From: Bog-756 sp052143895
GTDB lineage: Bacteria > Actinomycetota > Acidimicrobiia > Acidimicrobiales > RAAP-2
Reading direction: 5' to 3'
DNA length: 57,392 nt
NCBI GenBank assembly: GCA_052143895.1
Contig: JBKQRT010000120.1
Span: 1 to 57,392 of the forward strand
Shown here: positions 14,251 to 22,836 of the stretch, piece after piece
Layout of the letters: each line of letters opens with the position of its first letter
Numbering within the stretch: the first letter of the stretch is position 1
The notes under the pieces: generated by a model
Seen by the model: the letters and a program-made list of their open reading frames with translations, nothing else
Databases searched by the model: none
Told to the model about the DNA's origin: nothing
Made by a program: the position numbers and the translations under genes

Positions 14251-16224
14251 ATGCCGGATGACTCCGCACGCCCCAGCCCGCCCGTGGCCGCGTCGGCGAA
14301 GCAGCAGATCGTGCGGGACCTGGGCGAGTCGTCTCTGGTGCTGCCGGTCCTGGTGAATCGCGGCCTGGAGGCGAACGATCGTGCCAAGTACGTCCTGGCG
14401 CTCCTCCAGGCCGCCCGAAGCCATGCCGATCACCCCGACCGACCCTTCTCGTCGCTGAGAGGCGAGCGCCTGGCCGCCGGCGTTGCCGACGCGCGGCTCG
14501 ACGACCTGGTCGCCGAGGCCAGGACGGCCAGCGGGGACGCCTACCTACTGCCGGGGGCGGGGGCCCTGCACGGCGACCTCATCGCGGCCGTCGCCGAGAT
14601 GCTCGTACCTCTGGAGGCCGCCGACGCCGGCGGGCGGGAGCTCGCCCTCCGCCTGCAGACGCTCGTCGACCAGGCGCCGGACCTGGGCTCGGACTGCGTG
14701 CCCGGCGCGTACATCGAACGCATGGCGTCGGCGGAGCGCGGGTCGGGGGACTCGCTCCATCTGGTCATCATGGATGCCCATCGCGCCCTCAACCGCCTGC
14801 AGGCCGAGGTGGCGACCGAGGTGCTGGACGGTGCGTCCGTCTATCGGCTGGATGACGACGACCGTCCGTTGGTGTCCGCCTTCATGGCCGGGGTGCAGTC
14901 GACCGAGCGCCTCAAGTTCGATCACCCGGGCCTGGGCACCACCGCCACCCGGTCGGGAGCTCGCCTGCTCATCCAGAACGACATCGGCATGACCGAGGCG
15001 CACGTGCTGGTGGTCACCGTCGAGGACGGTACCGCGACGGTGACGTACACCGACGTCCACCGGCAGCGCCTTGCCTTCTTCCAGTCGATGCTCGACGGCT
15101 ACCCCGTCCAGTGGTCGGGTGCCCAGGAGCGCCGGGGGGCGGGGACGCTGGGCGGCCACCACCTGGTCACCGGGCGCTACGAGGCGCCGGACCGGACGTC
15201 ACTCGAGGCGTACCTGCGCCATCTGGGGTCGAGGCTGGTCTTTCTCATCGACTGGAACCGTGCCCGGCGGCGGCTGAACTCCCTGGTGAAGAACGGCGAG
15301 GCCATCGCCCTCCTGCGCTGGGCGGCCGACGAGGGGTACGGCCACGTGGCGTTCCTCCAGATGGGAGGCGAGCGACTGGTCAACGACGCCGTCGAGCTGA
15401 CCGACCGGGTGCCCGCACACTACGGGGAGCAGCTGCGTGACGTCCTCGGCGCCGAGGCGACGATGGGCATCCTCCAGTTCGCCATCCGCTCGGCGTCCGA
15501 GGGGATGCTCGCCGGCAAGTCCGAGCTCCTCATCCGGGACGAGCTCCGGGTCGAGCTGCTGAAGCACGTCCAGGCGGCCCACCGCCAGCTGCTGGACTCG
15601 GCCGCCGAGCACGGGAGCCTGGTGGTGGAGGCGGCGCAAGGGCTCCGGGCCGCCCTCGTCCACCTCGGCCTTCCCGACGGTGGCCCGTTCCTCGAACGGT
15701 CGGCCCGTCGGGCCGCCGCCTGGGAACACCGCGCCGACGAGATCCTCGTGGAGGTCCGGCTCGCTGCGCACCGGATCGAGGGCGCCGACGCCATGGTGTC
15801 CACCGTGTCGAGCCTCGACGATGCCATCGACGCCTTCGAGGAGGCGCTCTTCCTCCTCACGCTGCTCCCGGCGGACGCCACCGCGGTGGTCCGGCCCATC
15901 CTCGACCCGCTGGCGGGCATCGCCGTGTCCGCTGCCCGTGAGCACCTGAAGGCGATCGAGATCGCCCGCGAGCTGGTCGTGGCGTCAGGCGAGGACGAGC
16001 TGGAGGACTTCCTGGTGGCGGTCGACCGGGTGGCCACCCTCGAACACGACGCCGACCGCGCCGAGCGCGCCGCCCGCGCCCAGCTCGTCACCGAGTGCCC
16101 CGAGTTCCGCAGCCTGCACGTGGCCGATCTGATCTCGCGGGCCGTCGAGGAGGCCACCGACGCGCTGGCTCGTGCCGCCTCGTTGCTGCGTGACCACGTC
16201 CTCAGCCCCCTGGCCGCGAGGTGA
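14251..16224 (+). CDS. Two-part protein: unknown N-terminal domain plus DUF47/PhoU-like C-terminal domain
   Basis: A 657-residue soluble protein. Residues 1 to about 400 match no family I can name: a helical start, an acidic mid-part, and a beta-rich section (ARLLIQNDIGMTEAHVLVVTVEDGTATVTYTDVH, split here at about residue 240-270) followed by WNRARRRLNSLVKNGEAIAL. Residues about 435-650 are all-helical with heptad-like spacing and the DUF47/PhoU pattern: HRADEILVEVRLAAHRIEG, SLDDAIDAFEEALFLL, and VATLEHDADRAERAAR with the E/DxxxD metal-binding type repeats. DUF47 proteins are accessory to phosphate transport. Its stop overlaps the PPDK-like start by four bases, so the two products probably act together. 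Confidence 0.65.
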   Translation: MPDDSARPSPPVAASAKQQIVRDLGESSLVLPVLVNRGLEANDRAKYVLALLQAARSHADHPDRPFSSLRGERLAAGVADARLDDLVAEARTASGDAYLLPGAGALHGDLIAAVAEMLVPLEAADAGGRELALRLQTLVDQAPDLGSDCVPGAYIERMASAERGSGDSLHLVIMDAHRALNRLQAEVATEVLDGASVYRLDDDDRPLVSAFMAGVQSTERLKFDHPGLGTTATRSGARLLIQNDIGMTEAHVLVVTVEDGTATVTYTDVHRQRLAFFQSMLDGYPVQWSGAQERRGAGTLGGHHLVTGRYEAPDRTSLEAYLRHLGSRLVFLIDWNRARRRLNSLVKNGEAIALLRWAADEGYGHVAFLQMGGERLVNDAVELTDRVPAHYGEQLRDVLGAEATMGILQFAIRSASEGMLAGKSELLIRDELRVELLKHVQAAHRQLLDSAAEHGSLVVEAAQGLRAALVHLGLPDGGPFLERSARRAAAWEHRADEILVEVRLAAHRIEGADAMVSTVSSLDDAIDAFEEALFLLTLLPADATAVVRPILDPLAGIAVSAAREHLKAIEIARELVVASGEDELEDFLVAVDRVATLEHDADRAERAARAQLVTECPEFRSLHVADLISRAVEEATDALARAASLLRDHVLSPLAAR

Positions 16225-17840
16225 CCGTGACCGACACGACCGGCAGTCTGTCGCTCACCGTCATCGGGGCGACCAGCGCCCGGGAGGTCAGCACCGAAGC
16301 GGTGGGCGGGAAGGCCTTCAACCTCATGCTGATGAGCGAAGCCGGGTTGTCGGTGCCGCGTGCCTTCGTGCTCGGGACGGCGGCGTGCCGGCAGTTCCAC
16401 CGGTCGGGCGACCGGCTCGACGAGGACATGGTGGCGCTGGTGATCGCCGGGATCCGGGAGATCGAGGGCTCGACTGGCCTGCGCTTCGGGGCGGGCCGCC
16501 GGCCGTTGCTGGTGTCCGTGCGGTCCGGGGCGGCCGTCTCGATGCCGGGCATGCTCGAGACCATCCTCAACGTGGGGCTCAGCGACGCCACCCTGCCCGG
16601 TCTGCTCCGGGCCACCGGCGACCCGGTGTTCGTCTGGGACTCGTACCGCCGGCTCGTGCAGCAGTACGCAGAGGTGGTCGAGGGGTGCGTGGCGGCCCCG
16701 TTCGCCGAGGTGCTCGAACGGGCGCTGGAGCGGAACGAGGTGCCCACGGCGGCCGAGCTGGACGTCGCCGCCCTGCGCGGTGTGGTGCGCGAGTACCAGG
16801 ACGTGTACCGCTCCCTGGTGGGGGCACCGTTCCCCCAGGAGCCGACGGCGCAGCTGCTCGGAGCGGTCGGCGCCGTGTTCCGGTCGTGGAACGGAGACCG
16901 GGCCCGGAAGTACCGCACCCTCCAGGGCCTCACCGATCTGATCGGGACGGCCGTCACGGTCCAGGCCATGGTGTTCGGGAACAGGGGGGTGACCTCGGGC
17001 TCGGGCGTGGGCTTCACCCGCGATCCGGCCACGGGGGAGAACCGGTTGTACGTCGATTTCATGCTGGACGCCCAGGGCGAGGACGTCGTCGCCGGGCGCC
17101 GGGCCGTGCCCGAGGCCGACGCCTCGATCGGCGCTCTGCCGGGCCTCGCCCACCAGCTGCAGTCGGTCCGCCGGAGGCTCGAGAGCCTGTTCCGTGACGC
17201 CCAGGACTTCGAGTTCACGGTCGAGGAGGGCACGCTCTGGATGCTGCAGACACGGACGGCCAAGCGGACCGCGTGGGCCGCGCTGCAGATCGCGTGCGAT
17301 CTCGTGGACGAGGGTCTCATCGACCTGGCCACCGCGCTGGAACGGCTGGAGCCGCTCGACCTCGACGCCATCAGCCGGGTCCGGCTGGCCGACGAGGATG
17401 CCTCCGACATCATCGGATGGGGTCTGCCCGCCAGTGACGGGGTCGCCAGCGGGAGACTCGCGCTCGGGATCGGATCCGCCGAGCGCATCCGGACGTCGGG
17501 CGACCCGGTCGTGCTGGTGCGCGACGAGGCGGTGACCGATGACATCGCCGGTCTGGCCGTCTGCGGGGCGGTCGTCACGGCCACGGGCGCCCGCACCTCC
17601 CATGCCGCGGTCGTGGCACGACAGTTGGGGCTGGCCTGCGTCGTCGGGTGCCGCGAGCTGTCCTTCGACATCGCCCACGGGAGGATCCGGATCGGTCAGG
17701 CCGACCTGGCCGAGGGGGAGTGGATCACGGTCGACGGCGCCACCGGTCTCCTCTATCGGGGGGCGCCCGAGGTGCGCGTCGAACGCCCGGATGCCCTGAT
17801 CGCCCAGGTGCGGGAGTGGCAGTCCCGGTCCGGCCCCTGA
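16221..17840 (+). CDS. PPDK-like dikinase lacking the PEP/pyruvate domain
   Basis: A 539-residue protein that aligns along its whole length with the first 530 or so residues of pyruvate, phosphate dikinase. The ATP-grasp part has GGKAFNLMLMSEAGLSVP (about 29-46), VSVRSGAAVSMPGMLETILN (about 95-114), SGSGVGFTRDPATGE and LWMLQTRTAKRT. The swivelling domain has TGARTSHAAVVARQLG with the phosphorylated His461 (His455 in the clostridial enzyme). The C-terminal TIM barrel that binds pyruvate and PEP (about 340 residues) is absent, and the stop is followed by non-coding sequence. It should be able to phosphorylate its own histidine from ATP, but the final phosphate acceptor is unknown. It overlaps the DUF47-type gene by four bases. 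Confidence 0.85.
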   Translation: MTVTDTTGSLSLTVIGATSAREVSTEAVGGKAFNLMLMSEAGLSVPRAFVLGTAACRQFHRSGDRLDEDMVALVIAGIREIEGSTGLRFGAGRRPLLVSVRSGAAVSMPGMLETILNVGLSDATLPGLLRATGDPVFVWDSYRRLVQQYAEVVEGCVAAPFAEVLERALERNEVPTAAELDVAALRGVVREYQDVYRSLVGAPFPQEPTAQLLGAVGAVFRSWNGDRARKYRTLQGLTDLIGTAVTVQAMVFGNRGVTSGSGVGFTRDPATGENRLYVDFMLDAQGEDVVAGRRAVPEADASIGALPGLAHQLQSVRRRLESLFRDAQDFEFTVEEGTLWMLQTRTAKRTAWAALQIACDLVDEGLIDLATALERLEPLDLDAISRVRLADEDASDIIGWGLPASDGVASGRLALGIGSAERIRTSGDPVVLVRDEAVTDDIAGLAVCGAVVTATGARTSHAAVVARQLGLACVVGCRELSFDIAHGRIRIGQADLAEGEWITVDGATGLLYRGAPEVRVERPDALIAQVREWQSRSGP

Positions 17841-17938
17841 CCTGCCCGGGGAGCTCCGGATCCTCATGGGTGACACCGGACAGTTCCTTGTCGACAGGGT
17901 CGCGAGGGGCCGACCCGGCCCAGTTCCACCCTCCCAGG

Positions 17939-19153
17939 CTAGTGAGCGCTCGGGCGACGCCCGGGCTCTGGCCCGAGGTCCTCGAGGAGGGCCGTCGGGC
18001 TCAGTTCGCCGACATCGGTGAACCCGGTGAGCGCCATCGCCACCTCCATCTCGCGCCGGATGATCTGGAGGATGTGGGCGACGCCGGCCTCGCCGCGGGC
18101 AGCCACCGCATAGGCCCAGGGTCGGCCGAGGAGGCACGCCCGCGCACCGAGCGCCAAGGCCTTCACGACGTCAAGTCCGCTGCGGATCCCGCCGTCCACC
18201 AGCACGTCGATCTCGTCCCCCACGGCCTCGACGACCGAGGGCAGCACCGACACGGTGGACGGCACGGCGTCGAGCTGGCGGCCGCCGTGGTTGGAGACCA
18301 CCACGCCATCCACCCCCTCGGCCACGGCCCGACGGGCGTCCTCCGGGTCGAGGACCCCCTTGAGCACCAGCGTGCCCGTCCAGTGCTCCCGCACCCAGGC
18401 CAGGTCGTCCCAGGTGACGCTCGGGTCGAACTGGCCGTCGACCCACTCCTTGAAGGCGTCGGGGGTGGTCGCCCCCGGTACCGCTTGCTCGAGGTTGCCG
18501 AAGGTGAGCGGCTTCCCATCGACGGCGACGTCCCGGACCCAGACCGGGTGGCGGGCGAAATCGAGCGCGCGCTGCAGCTGCCGCACCGGGGGGAGCCGCC
18601 CGTCGAGCCCGTTGCGGACGTCGCGGTACCGGGCGCCGACGACCGGGAGGTCGACGGTGAGCACGAGCACGGTGCAGCCCACCTCCCGGGCCCGGTGCAT
18701 GAGGCCCACGGCGTAGGAGCGGTCGCGCATCACGTAGAGCTGGAACCAGATCGGCCGCGGGCAGGCGGCGGCCACCTCGGGGAGCCCGCAGATGGACACG
18801 GTCGACTCGCAGAACGGGATGCCCGCCGCCGCCGCCCGGGAAGCCTGGACCTCCGCCCGACGGGCGAACATCCCGGCCAGCCCGACCGGGGCCAGGATGA
18901 CCGGGAGGGCGAGCTCCTCGCCGAGGACGGTGGTGCCGAGCGTGCATGACGACACGTCCCGGAGAACCCGCTGCCGCAACCGCAGCCGACCGAGGTCCGC
19001 CATGTTGGCGGCCATGGTCACCTCCTCGTAGGCACCTCCGTCGACATAGTCGAAGAGCTGGCGGGGGAGCCGACGCCGGGCGAGCTCTCGGTAGTCCCGG
19101 AGGGACGCGGGGGCCAGGCCGAGGGAGCGGTCGTGGCCGTGAGGGGTCACCAC
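17939..19153 (-). CDS. lldD: FMN-dependent alpha-hydroxy acid (L-lactate) dehydrogenase
   Basis: About 404 residues with the full LldD/glycolate oxidase barrel: RRLPRQLFDYVDGGAYEE at the N-terminus, PVILAPVGLAGMFARRAEV (FMN binding), FQLYVMRDR, LVLTVDLPVVGARYRD, and the signature SNHGGRQLD holding the catalytic histidine, then DVLVDGGIRSGLDVVKALALG for the phosphate. It oxidises L-lactate (or a related 2-hydroxy acid) to the keto acid, passing electrons to quinone or oxygen. GTG at 19153 is chosen because GGGAGG lies ten bases upstream; GTG at 19171 is possible. It stands alone, convergent with the PPDK-like gene. Confidence 0.9.
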   Translation of the reverse strand: MVTPHGHDRSLGLAPASLRDYRELARRRLPRQLFDYVDGGAYEEVTMAANMADLGRLRLRQRVLRDVSSCTLGTTVLGEELALPVILAPVGLAGMFARRAEVQASRAAAAGIPFCESTVSICGLPEVAAACPRPIWFQLYVMRDRSYAVGLMHRAREVGCTVLVLTVDLPVVGARYRDVRNGLDGRLPPVRQLQRALDFARHPVWVRDVAVDGKPLTFGNLEQAVPGATTPDAFKEWVDGQFDPSVTWDDLAWVREHWTGTLVLKGVLDPEDARRAVAEGVDGVVVSNHGGRQLDAVPSTVSVLPSVVEAVGDEIDVLVDGGIRSGLDVVKALALGARACLLGRPWAYAVAARGEAGVAHILQIIRREMEVAMALTGFTDVGELSPTALLEDLGPEPGRRPSAH

Positions 19154-19301
19154 GGTGGACCAGCCTCCCACACGCAGGGATCGTTACGCCGGGGTGGGTC
19201 CGATGGGCGGGCGGGCCCTGGACTGGGTATGACCACGGCATGGTCACGACGGTCCGCTGCACTCGCCCGCGCAGGGCGGCCGACGACGGGGGGCTCTGCT
19301 C

Positions 19302-19824
19302 GTGGAGCCGACCGGCGGGGACGCGGCGGGGACGCTGCTCTCGGACGTGGACGCGCCGGTCGACGTCCTCATCCTGCCTGCCGATGCGCAGAGCCGGATG
19401 GACGAGAGCGAGGATTCGCTGCGTATGCCCGGTCGCTCCTTCGACAGGCGCACGACCTTCATCATCGGCCTGACCGGCCCCCACCCGCTGCCCTCAGCCG
19501 GCTTCGTCGCCATGCTCGGCCTGATCCGCACGGTGGGCTCGACGATCGCCGGGGTGGTGGTGCACCTGGTCGTCCTCACCAAGGGTGCCCGTCGCCATCG
19601 CCCTCGCCGCGTTCTACATCGTCTACCGGATCCTCGAGGACTACTTCGTCAAACCGCGGGTGATGAAGCACACGGTGAAGGTCATGCCCGGGCCGACCAT
19701 CATCGCCACGCCCATCGGGGGTTCACCGTTGGGCCTGGTCGGGGCCCTGGTCACGATCCCGGTGGCGACGACAATTCGCCTCCTGCTCGAGGAAGGCGCC
19801 TTTCCGAAGCAGAACCGGGGGTAG
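19302..19824 (+). pseudogene. Decayed AI-2E family (PerM-type) transporter remnant
   Basis: Two overlapping frames together give the last third of an AI-2E family transporter. The first frame reads PSAGFVAMLGLIRTVGSTIAG and VVVHLVVLTKG; the second, starting near 19585, reads PVAIALAAFYIVYRILEDYF, VKPRVMKHTVKV, then PLGLVGALVTIPVATTIRLL, a classic family C-terminus. Inserting one base near 19584 joins them as LTKGVPVAIAL. The first five or so helices are missing altogether: the sequence before the first frame does not encode them. So this is a truncated and frameshifted remnant with no predicted function. Confidence 0.75.
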
Positions 19825-19872
19825 TCGGGTGCCAGCAGGTGACGGCCACCGTCGCCGGCCCGTGATGGACGG

Positions 19873-20490
19873 TCAGTGGAAGTGCTCGGTCCAGGTCGAG
19901 CCGTCCCAATACCGCTGCCGGCCCGACGGATCGCCCGGGGCCGGGTACCAGCCGGCCGCCGGTTGCCCGGTCGGTGCCGCCGGTGTCACCGGCACCTCGG
20001 GTTTGGGGGTGACCGACCCTCCCTGGATGAAGTCCCCGAACGTCGGGAGCGGTGCCGGGGCGGCGGTCGGCTCGCTCGCCGCCATCGGGGCCGGCGTGGG
20101 GCCGGTGGGCGGCGGACCACCCGACACGGGCCGCGACCCGTACGCGCCGGGCCGACCGTGGCCCCCGACGCCCACCAGCTGCGTCCGCAGCATCTTGACT
20201 TCGCGAGTGACCGGCCACTCGGCGAAGGCGAAAATCAGCATGAGGACGGTACCGACGATCGGGACGAAGGCGATCAACACCCACCACCCCGAGTAGCCCG
20301 CTTTGGTGACGACCTTGACCGCGGCGATGATCCCCAGCACGGCGAAGGCGAGATAGATGAACAGCAGCAGCACGCCGAAGCCGGCGAACAGTCCCGTGGT
20401 CGTACTGTCGCAGTACGTCTGTCCAGCCGAGTTGGTCACACAGTTCAATGCCTCGTGCACGGTGCCGGTGACGGTCAGGACTTGGCTCAT
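19873..20490 (-). CDS. Membrane protein with C-terminal DUF2510 motif
   Basis: A 205-residue protein. Two membrane helices lie at about residues 34-58 (GFGVLLLFIYLAFAVLGII) and 68-90 (GWWVLIAFVPIVGTVLMLIF). A Pro/Ala/Gly-rich cytosolic linker follows, and the C-terminus is a DUF2510 module, AGWYPAPGDPSGRQRYWDG then STWTEH. DUF2510 is a short actinobacterial module of unknown function, common at the ends of membrane proteins. ATG at 20490 follows GGGAGA. The gene is alone, and its job cannot be inferred. Confidence 0.7.
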   Translation of the reverse strand: MSQVLTVTGTVHEALNCVTNSAGQTYCDSTTTGLFAGFGVLLLFIYLAFAVLGIIAAVKVVTKAGYSGWWVLIAFVPIVGTVLMLIFAFAEWPVTREVKMLRTQLVGVGGHGRPGAYGSRPVSGGPPPTGPTPAPMAASEPTAAPAPLPTFGDFIQGGSVTPKPEVPVTPAAPTGQPAAGWYPAPGDPSGRQRYWDGSTWTEHFH

Positions 20491-20652
20491 CCACGTCTCC
20501 CATCCTGTCGCCCTCTCCCCCATCTGGGGTGGCGGTCCCGATGTCTGCCCTGAACCGATGTCTGCCTCGAATTGGTCTAGTACAGGGGCGGGCGCGAGGG
20601 CCGGATCTTCGACGGGGCGGGACTGCGGCGGGCCCGTCCGCGGGCATCGCGG

Positions 20653-21471
20653 TCAGTGGCGCCCGAAGTAGTCCACCAGCACGTCGGCCACCTGACGGGC
20701 GTGGGTGACGAAGCCGAGGTGGCTGGCTCCGGCGATCTCCGCGTACTCGGTGCCGGGGATCGTCCGGGACGCCTCCCGGGCCCTGGCCGGCGGCGAGTCG
20801 ATGTCGTACTCGAATGCCACCACCAGGCACGGGACGCTGATCGTCGGCCACGCCGTGGTGCGCGCCGGATCGGTGGACCAGGCCAAGGCGGCCTCGAACT
20901 GACCGAGCCGTCCGGGGTTGGGCCAGACGTCGAGGTCACCGATGAGGGTCAGCCAGCTGTCGACCACCTCGTCCTCCTGGAGGTCGTGGTAGGGCAGGTA
21001 CCTGACGGTCTCCAGCGCGTAGTAGAGCCGCGGCAGCTCGACGCCTGACGCGGCGAGATCCCGTTCGAGCGTGGTGATCGCCTTCTCCCAGGAGGTGGGG
21101 CGGTTGGCACTCCCCATGAGAGCGGCGGCCCGCACCCGTTCGGGGTGCTCGATCACGAGCGTCTCGGCGATCCAGCCACCGAGCGAGTGTCCGGCGATGC
21201 GGACCGGCTCGCCATGGCCGAGGTGGTCGAGCAGGCCGAGTGCGTCGTCGGCCATCTGGGCCACCGAGTACGGGGCGGGTGGCTGGGAGCTCGGCGGGAC
21301 ACCACGGTTGTCGAACAGGATGACCTGGTAGCCACTGTCCGCCAGGGCGGGCGCCAGACCGACCGTGAAGGCGACCGCCGGCTGGCCGCAGCCGGCGATC
21401 AGCAGGAGCGGTTCGCCGTCGCCGACCACGTCGTAGGCCAGCGTCACGTCGTCGAGCTCGACCTCGGGCAC
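20653..21471 (-). CDS. Alpha/beta hydrolase
   Basis: A 272-residue alpha/beta hydrolase. The nucleophile elbow is AGHSLGGWIAE, the preceding strand-loop has FDNRGVPPS as in 3-oxoadipate enol-lactonase-like enzymes, the acid lies in FEYDIDSPPA and the histidine in GASHLGFV. The usual HG oxyanion pair is replaced by AGCGQP (about residues 26-31), which is unusual. The substrate is unknown. GTG at 21471 follows GGAGG with four bases between. The gene is divergent from a FAD oxidase. Confidence 0.85.
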   Translation of the reverse strand: MPEVELDDVTLAYDVVGDGEPLLLIAGCGQPAVAFTVGLAPALADSGYQVILFDNRGVPPSSQPPAPYSVAQMADDALGLLDHLGHGEPVRIAGHSLGGWIAETLVIEHPERVRAAALMGSANRPTSWEKAITTLERDLAASGVELPRLYYALETVRYLPYHDLQEDEVVDSWLTLIGDLDVWPNPGRLGQFEAALAWSTDPARTTAWPTISVPCLVVAFEYDIDSPPARAREASRTIPGTEYAEIAGASHLGFVTHARQVADVLVDYFGRH

Positions 21472-21611
21472 AGGGCCTCCTCAGGTGGTGGTGGGGCGCC
21501 CGGGCTCGACCAGGGCGCCGGACGATCAGCCTGCCCGTGGCCGGCGGTCCGGGCGCGGATGCCCACACCCCGAGGCAGGCCCGCCGTGTGCCGCCGGGAG
21601 CGTCGATCTGT

Positions 21612-21617
21612 GAAGAT
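21612..21617 (+). promoter_or_regulatory. Putative -10 element (GAAGAT) before the FAD oxidase
   Basis: GAAGAT is followed by six bases (CGGGCG) and the ATG at 21624, with no ribosome binding site. Confidence 0.35.
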
Positions 21618-21623
21618 CGGGCG

Positions 21624-22793
21624 ATGACGCCAGGACTGCGGGGAGCCGATGTGGTGGTGGTCGGCGGTGGCCTGGTGGGGAGCTCGGTGGCCTACGAGCT
21701 GGTGACGGCCGGCGCGGCCACGGTGCTGGTCGACCGGCACGATCCCGGTCGGGCCACCGACGCCGGGGCCGGGATCCTCTCCCCCGAGACCAGTCAGGAC
21801 CCCGACCCGGACCTGTTCGCCTTCGGAATGGCCGCGGCGGACCACTACCTGGAGCTCGTGCGGCGCCTGGCCGAGGACGGCGCCACCGGCTCGGGGTTCG
21901 CGGTGACCGGCTCCCTGCTCGTCGCCGAGCGTCCCGGCGACGACGCCGTCATGGAGGCGGCCGCCGCCCTCATCCGGGCGCGCCGTCCTGCGTCGGTGGA
22001 GGAGATCGCGCCGTCCGACGCGGCACGGTGGTTCCCCCCGCTCGGGACGGTCCGCCGCGCGCTCCACAACCAGGCCGCACGCCGGGTCGACGGCCGCACC
22101 TTCAACGGCGCCCTCCGCCGTGCGGCTGTCCACCGCGGCCTCCGGGTGGTGGACACCGGGGTCACCAGGCTCGAGCTCGACCGTGCCACCCGCGCGGTGA
22201 CCGGGGTCCGCACCGCGGATGGGTCCGTAGCGGCCGGCGCGGTGGTCGTCTGTGGGGGAGCGTGGTCGGCGGAGCTGGCTCACTCGCTGGCGGTGCACCT
22301 GCCGGTGCAGCCGCTCAAGGGGCAGATCGTCCATCTCCGCCTTCCCACCGCCGACAGTCGGCATTGGAGCATCGTGCAGCCAGTGCTCGGGTTCTACCTG
22401 GTGCCGTGGCCGGAGGGACGGGTCGCCTGCGGGGGCACGATGGAGGCGCACGCGGGCTTCGACCACCGGCCGACCGCGGACGGAATCCATCAACTGTTGC
22501 GCGAGTGCCTGCGCACGGCGCCGGGCCTGGCCGACGCCACCGTGGTCGACGTCCGGGTCGGGTCGCGGCCGGTGACACCGGACGGACGTCCAGTCCTCGG
22601 CGAGGTGGCGGGCTGGTCCAATCTGTTCGTGGCCACCGGCCACGGGACCGAGGGACTGTTGCTCGGTCCGCTGAGCGGGCGCCTGGTCGCCCATCGGGTG
22701 CTCGGCATCGTGCCGGCCGCCCACGATACGGGGCGACCGGGCACGACGGACCGCCTGCTCGGAAGGTTCGGGATGGCCCGCTTCACGGGGTGA
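21624..22793 (+). CDS. FAD-dependent amino acid oxidase (DAO family, glycine/D-amino acid oxidase-like)
   Basis: A 389-residue flavoprotein of the DAO superfamily. The N-terminal dinucleotide fold is VVVVGGGLVGSSVAYELV then TVLVDRHDPG. The middle has GTFN-type text RVDGRTFNGALRRAAV, and VVVCGGAWSAEL. The C-terminal part has VGSRPVTPDGRPVLG and LFVATGHGTEGLLLGPLSG, the usual FAD/substrate closing motif. Members oxidise glycine, sarcosine, D-amino acids or related amines to imines with H2O2 release. The substrate cannot be fixed, and no thiamine genes are nearby to suggest ThiO. Confidence 0.85.
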   Translation: MTPGLRGADVVVVGGGLVGSSVAYELVTAGAATVLVDRHDPGRATDAGAGILSPETSQDPDPDLFAFGMAAADHYLELVRRLAEDGATGSGFAVTGSLLVAERPGDDAVMEAAAALIRARRPASVEEIAPSDAARWFPPLGTVRRALHNQAARRVDGRTFNGALRRAAVHRGLRVVDTGVTRLELDRATRAVTGVRTADGSVAAGAVVVCGGAWSAELAHSLAVHLPVQPLKGQIVHLRLPTADSRHWSIVQPVLGFYLVPWPEGRVACGGTMEAHAGFDHRPTADGIHQLLRECLRTAPGLADATVVDVRVGSRPVTPDGRPVLGEVAGWSNLFVATGHGTEGLLLGPLSGRLVAHRVLGIVPAAHDTGRPGTTDRLLGRFGMARFTG

Positions 22794-22836
22794 GCGATCT
22801 GCAACCCACGGGTGCAATCCGCCGCCCGGTCCGCGG

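Noticed and set aside
15420..18137. Open minus-strand frame (about 905 codons) opposite the DUF47-PPDK pair
   Set aside because: Arg/Pro/Gly-rich shadow of strongly conserved plus-strand genes; no start signal and no domain.
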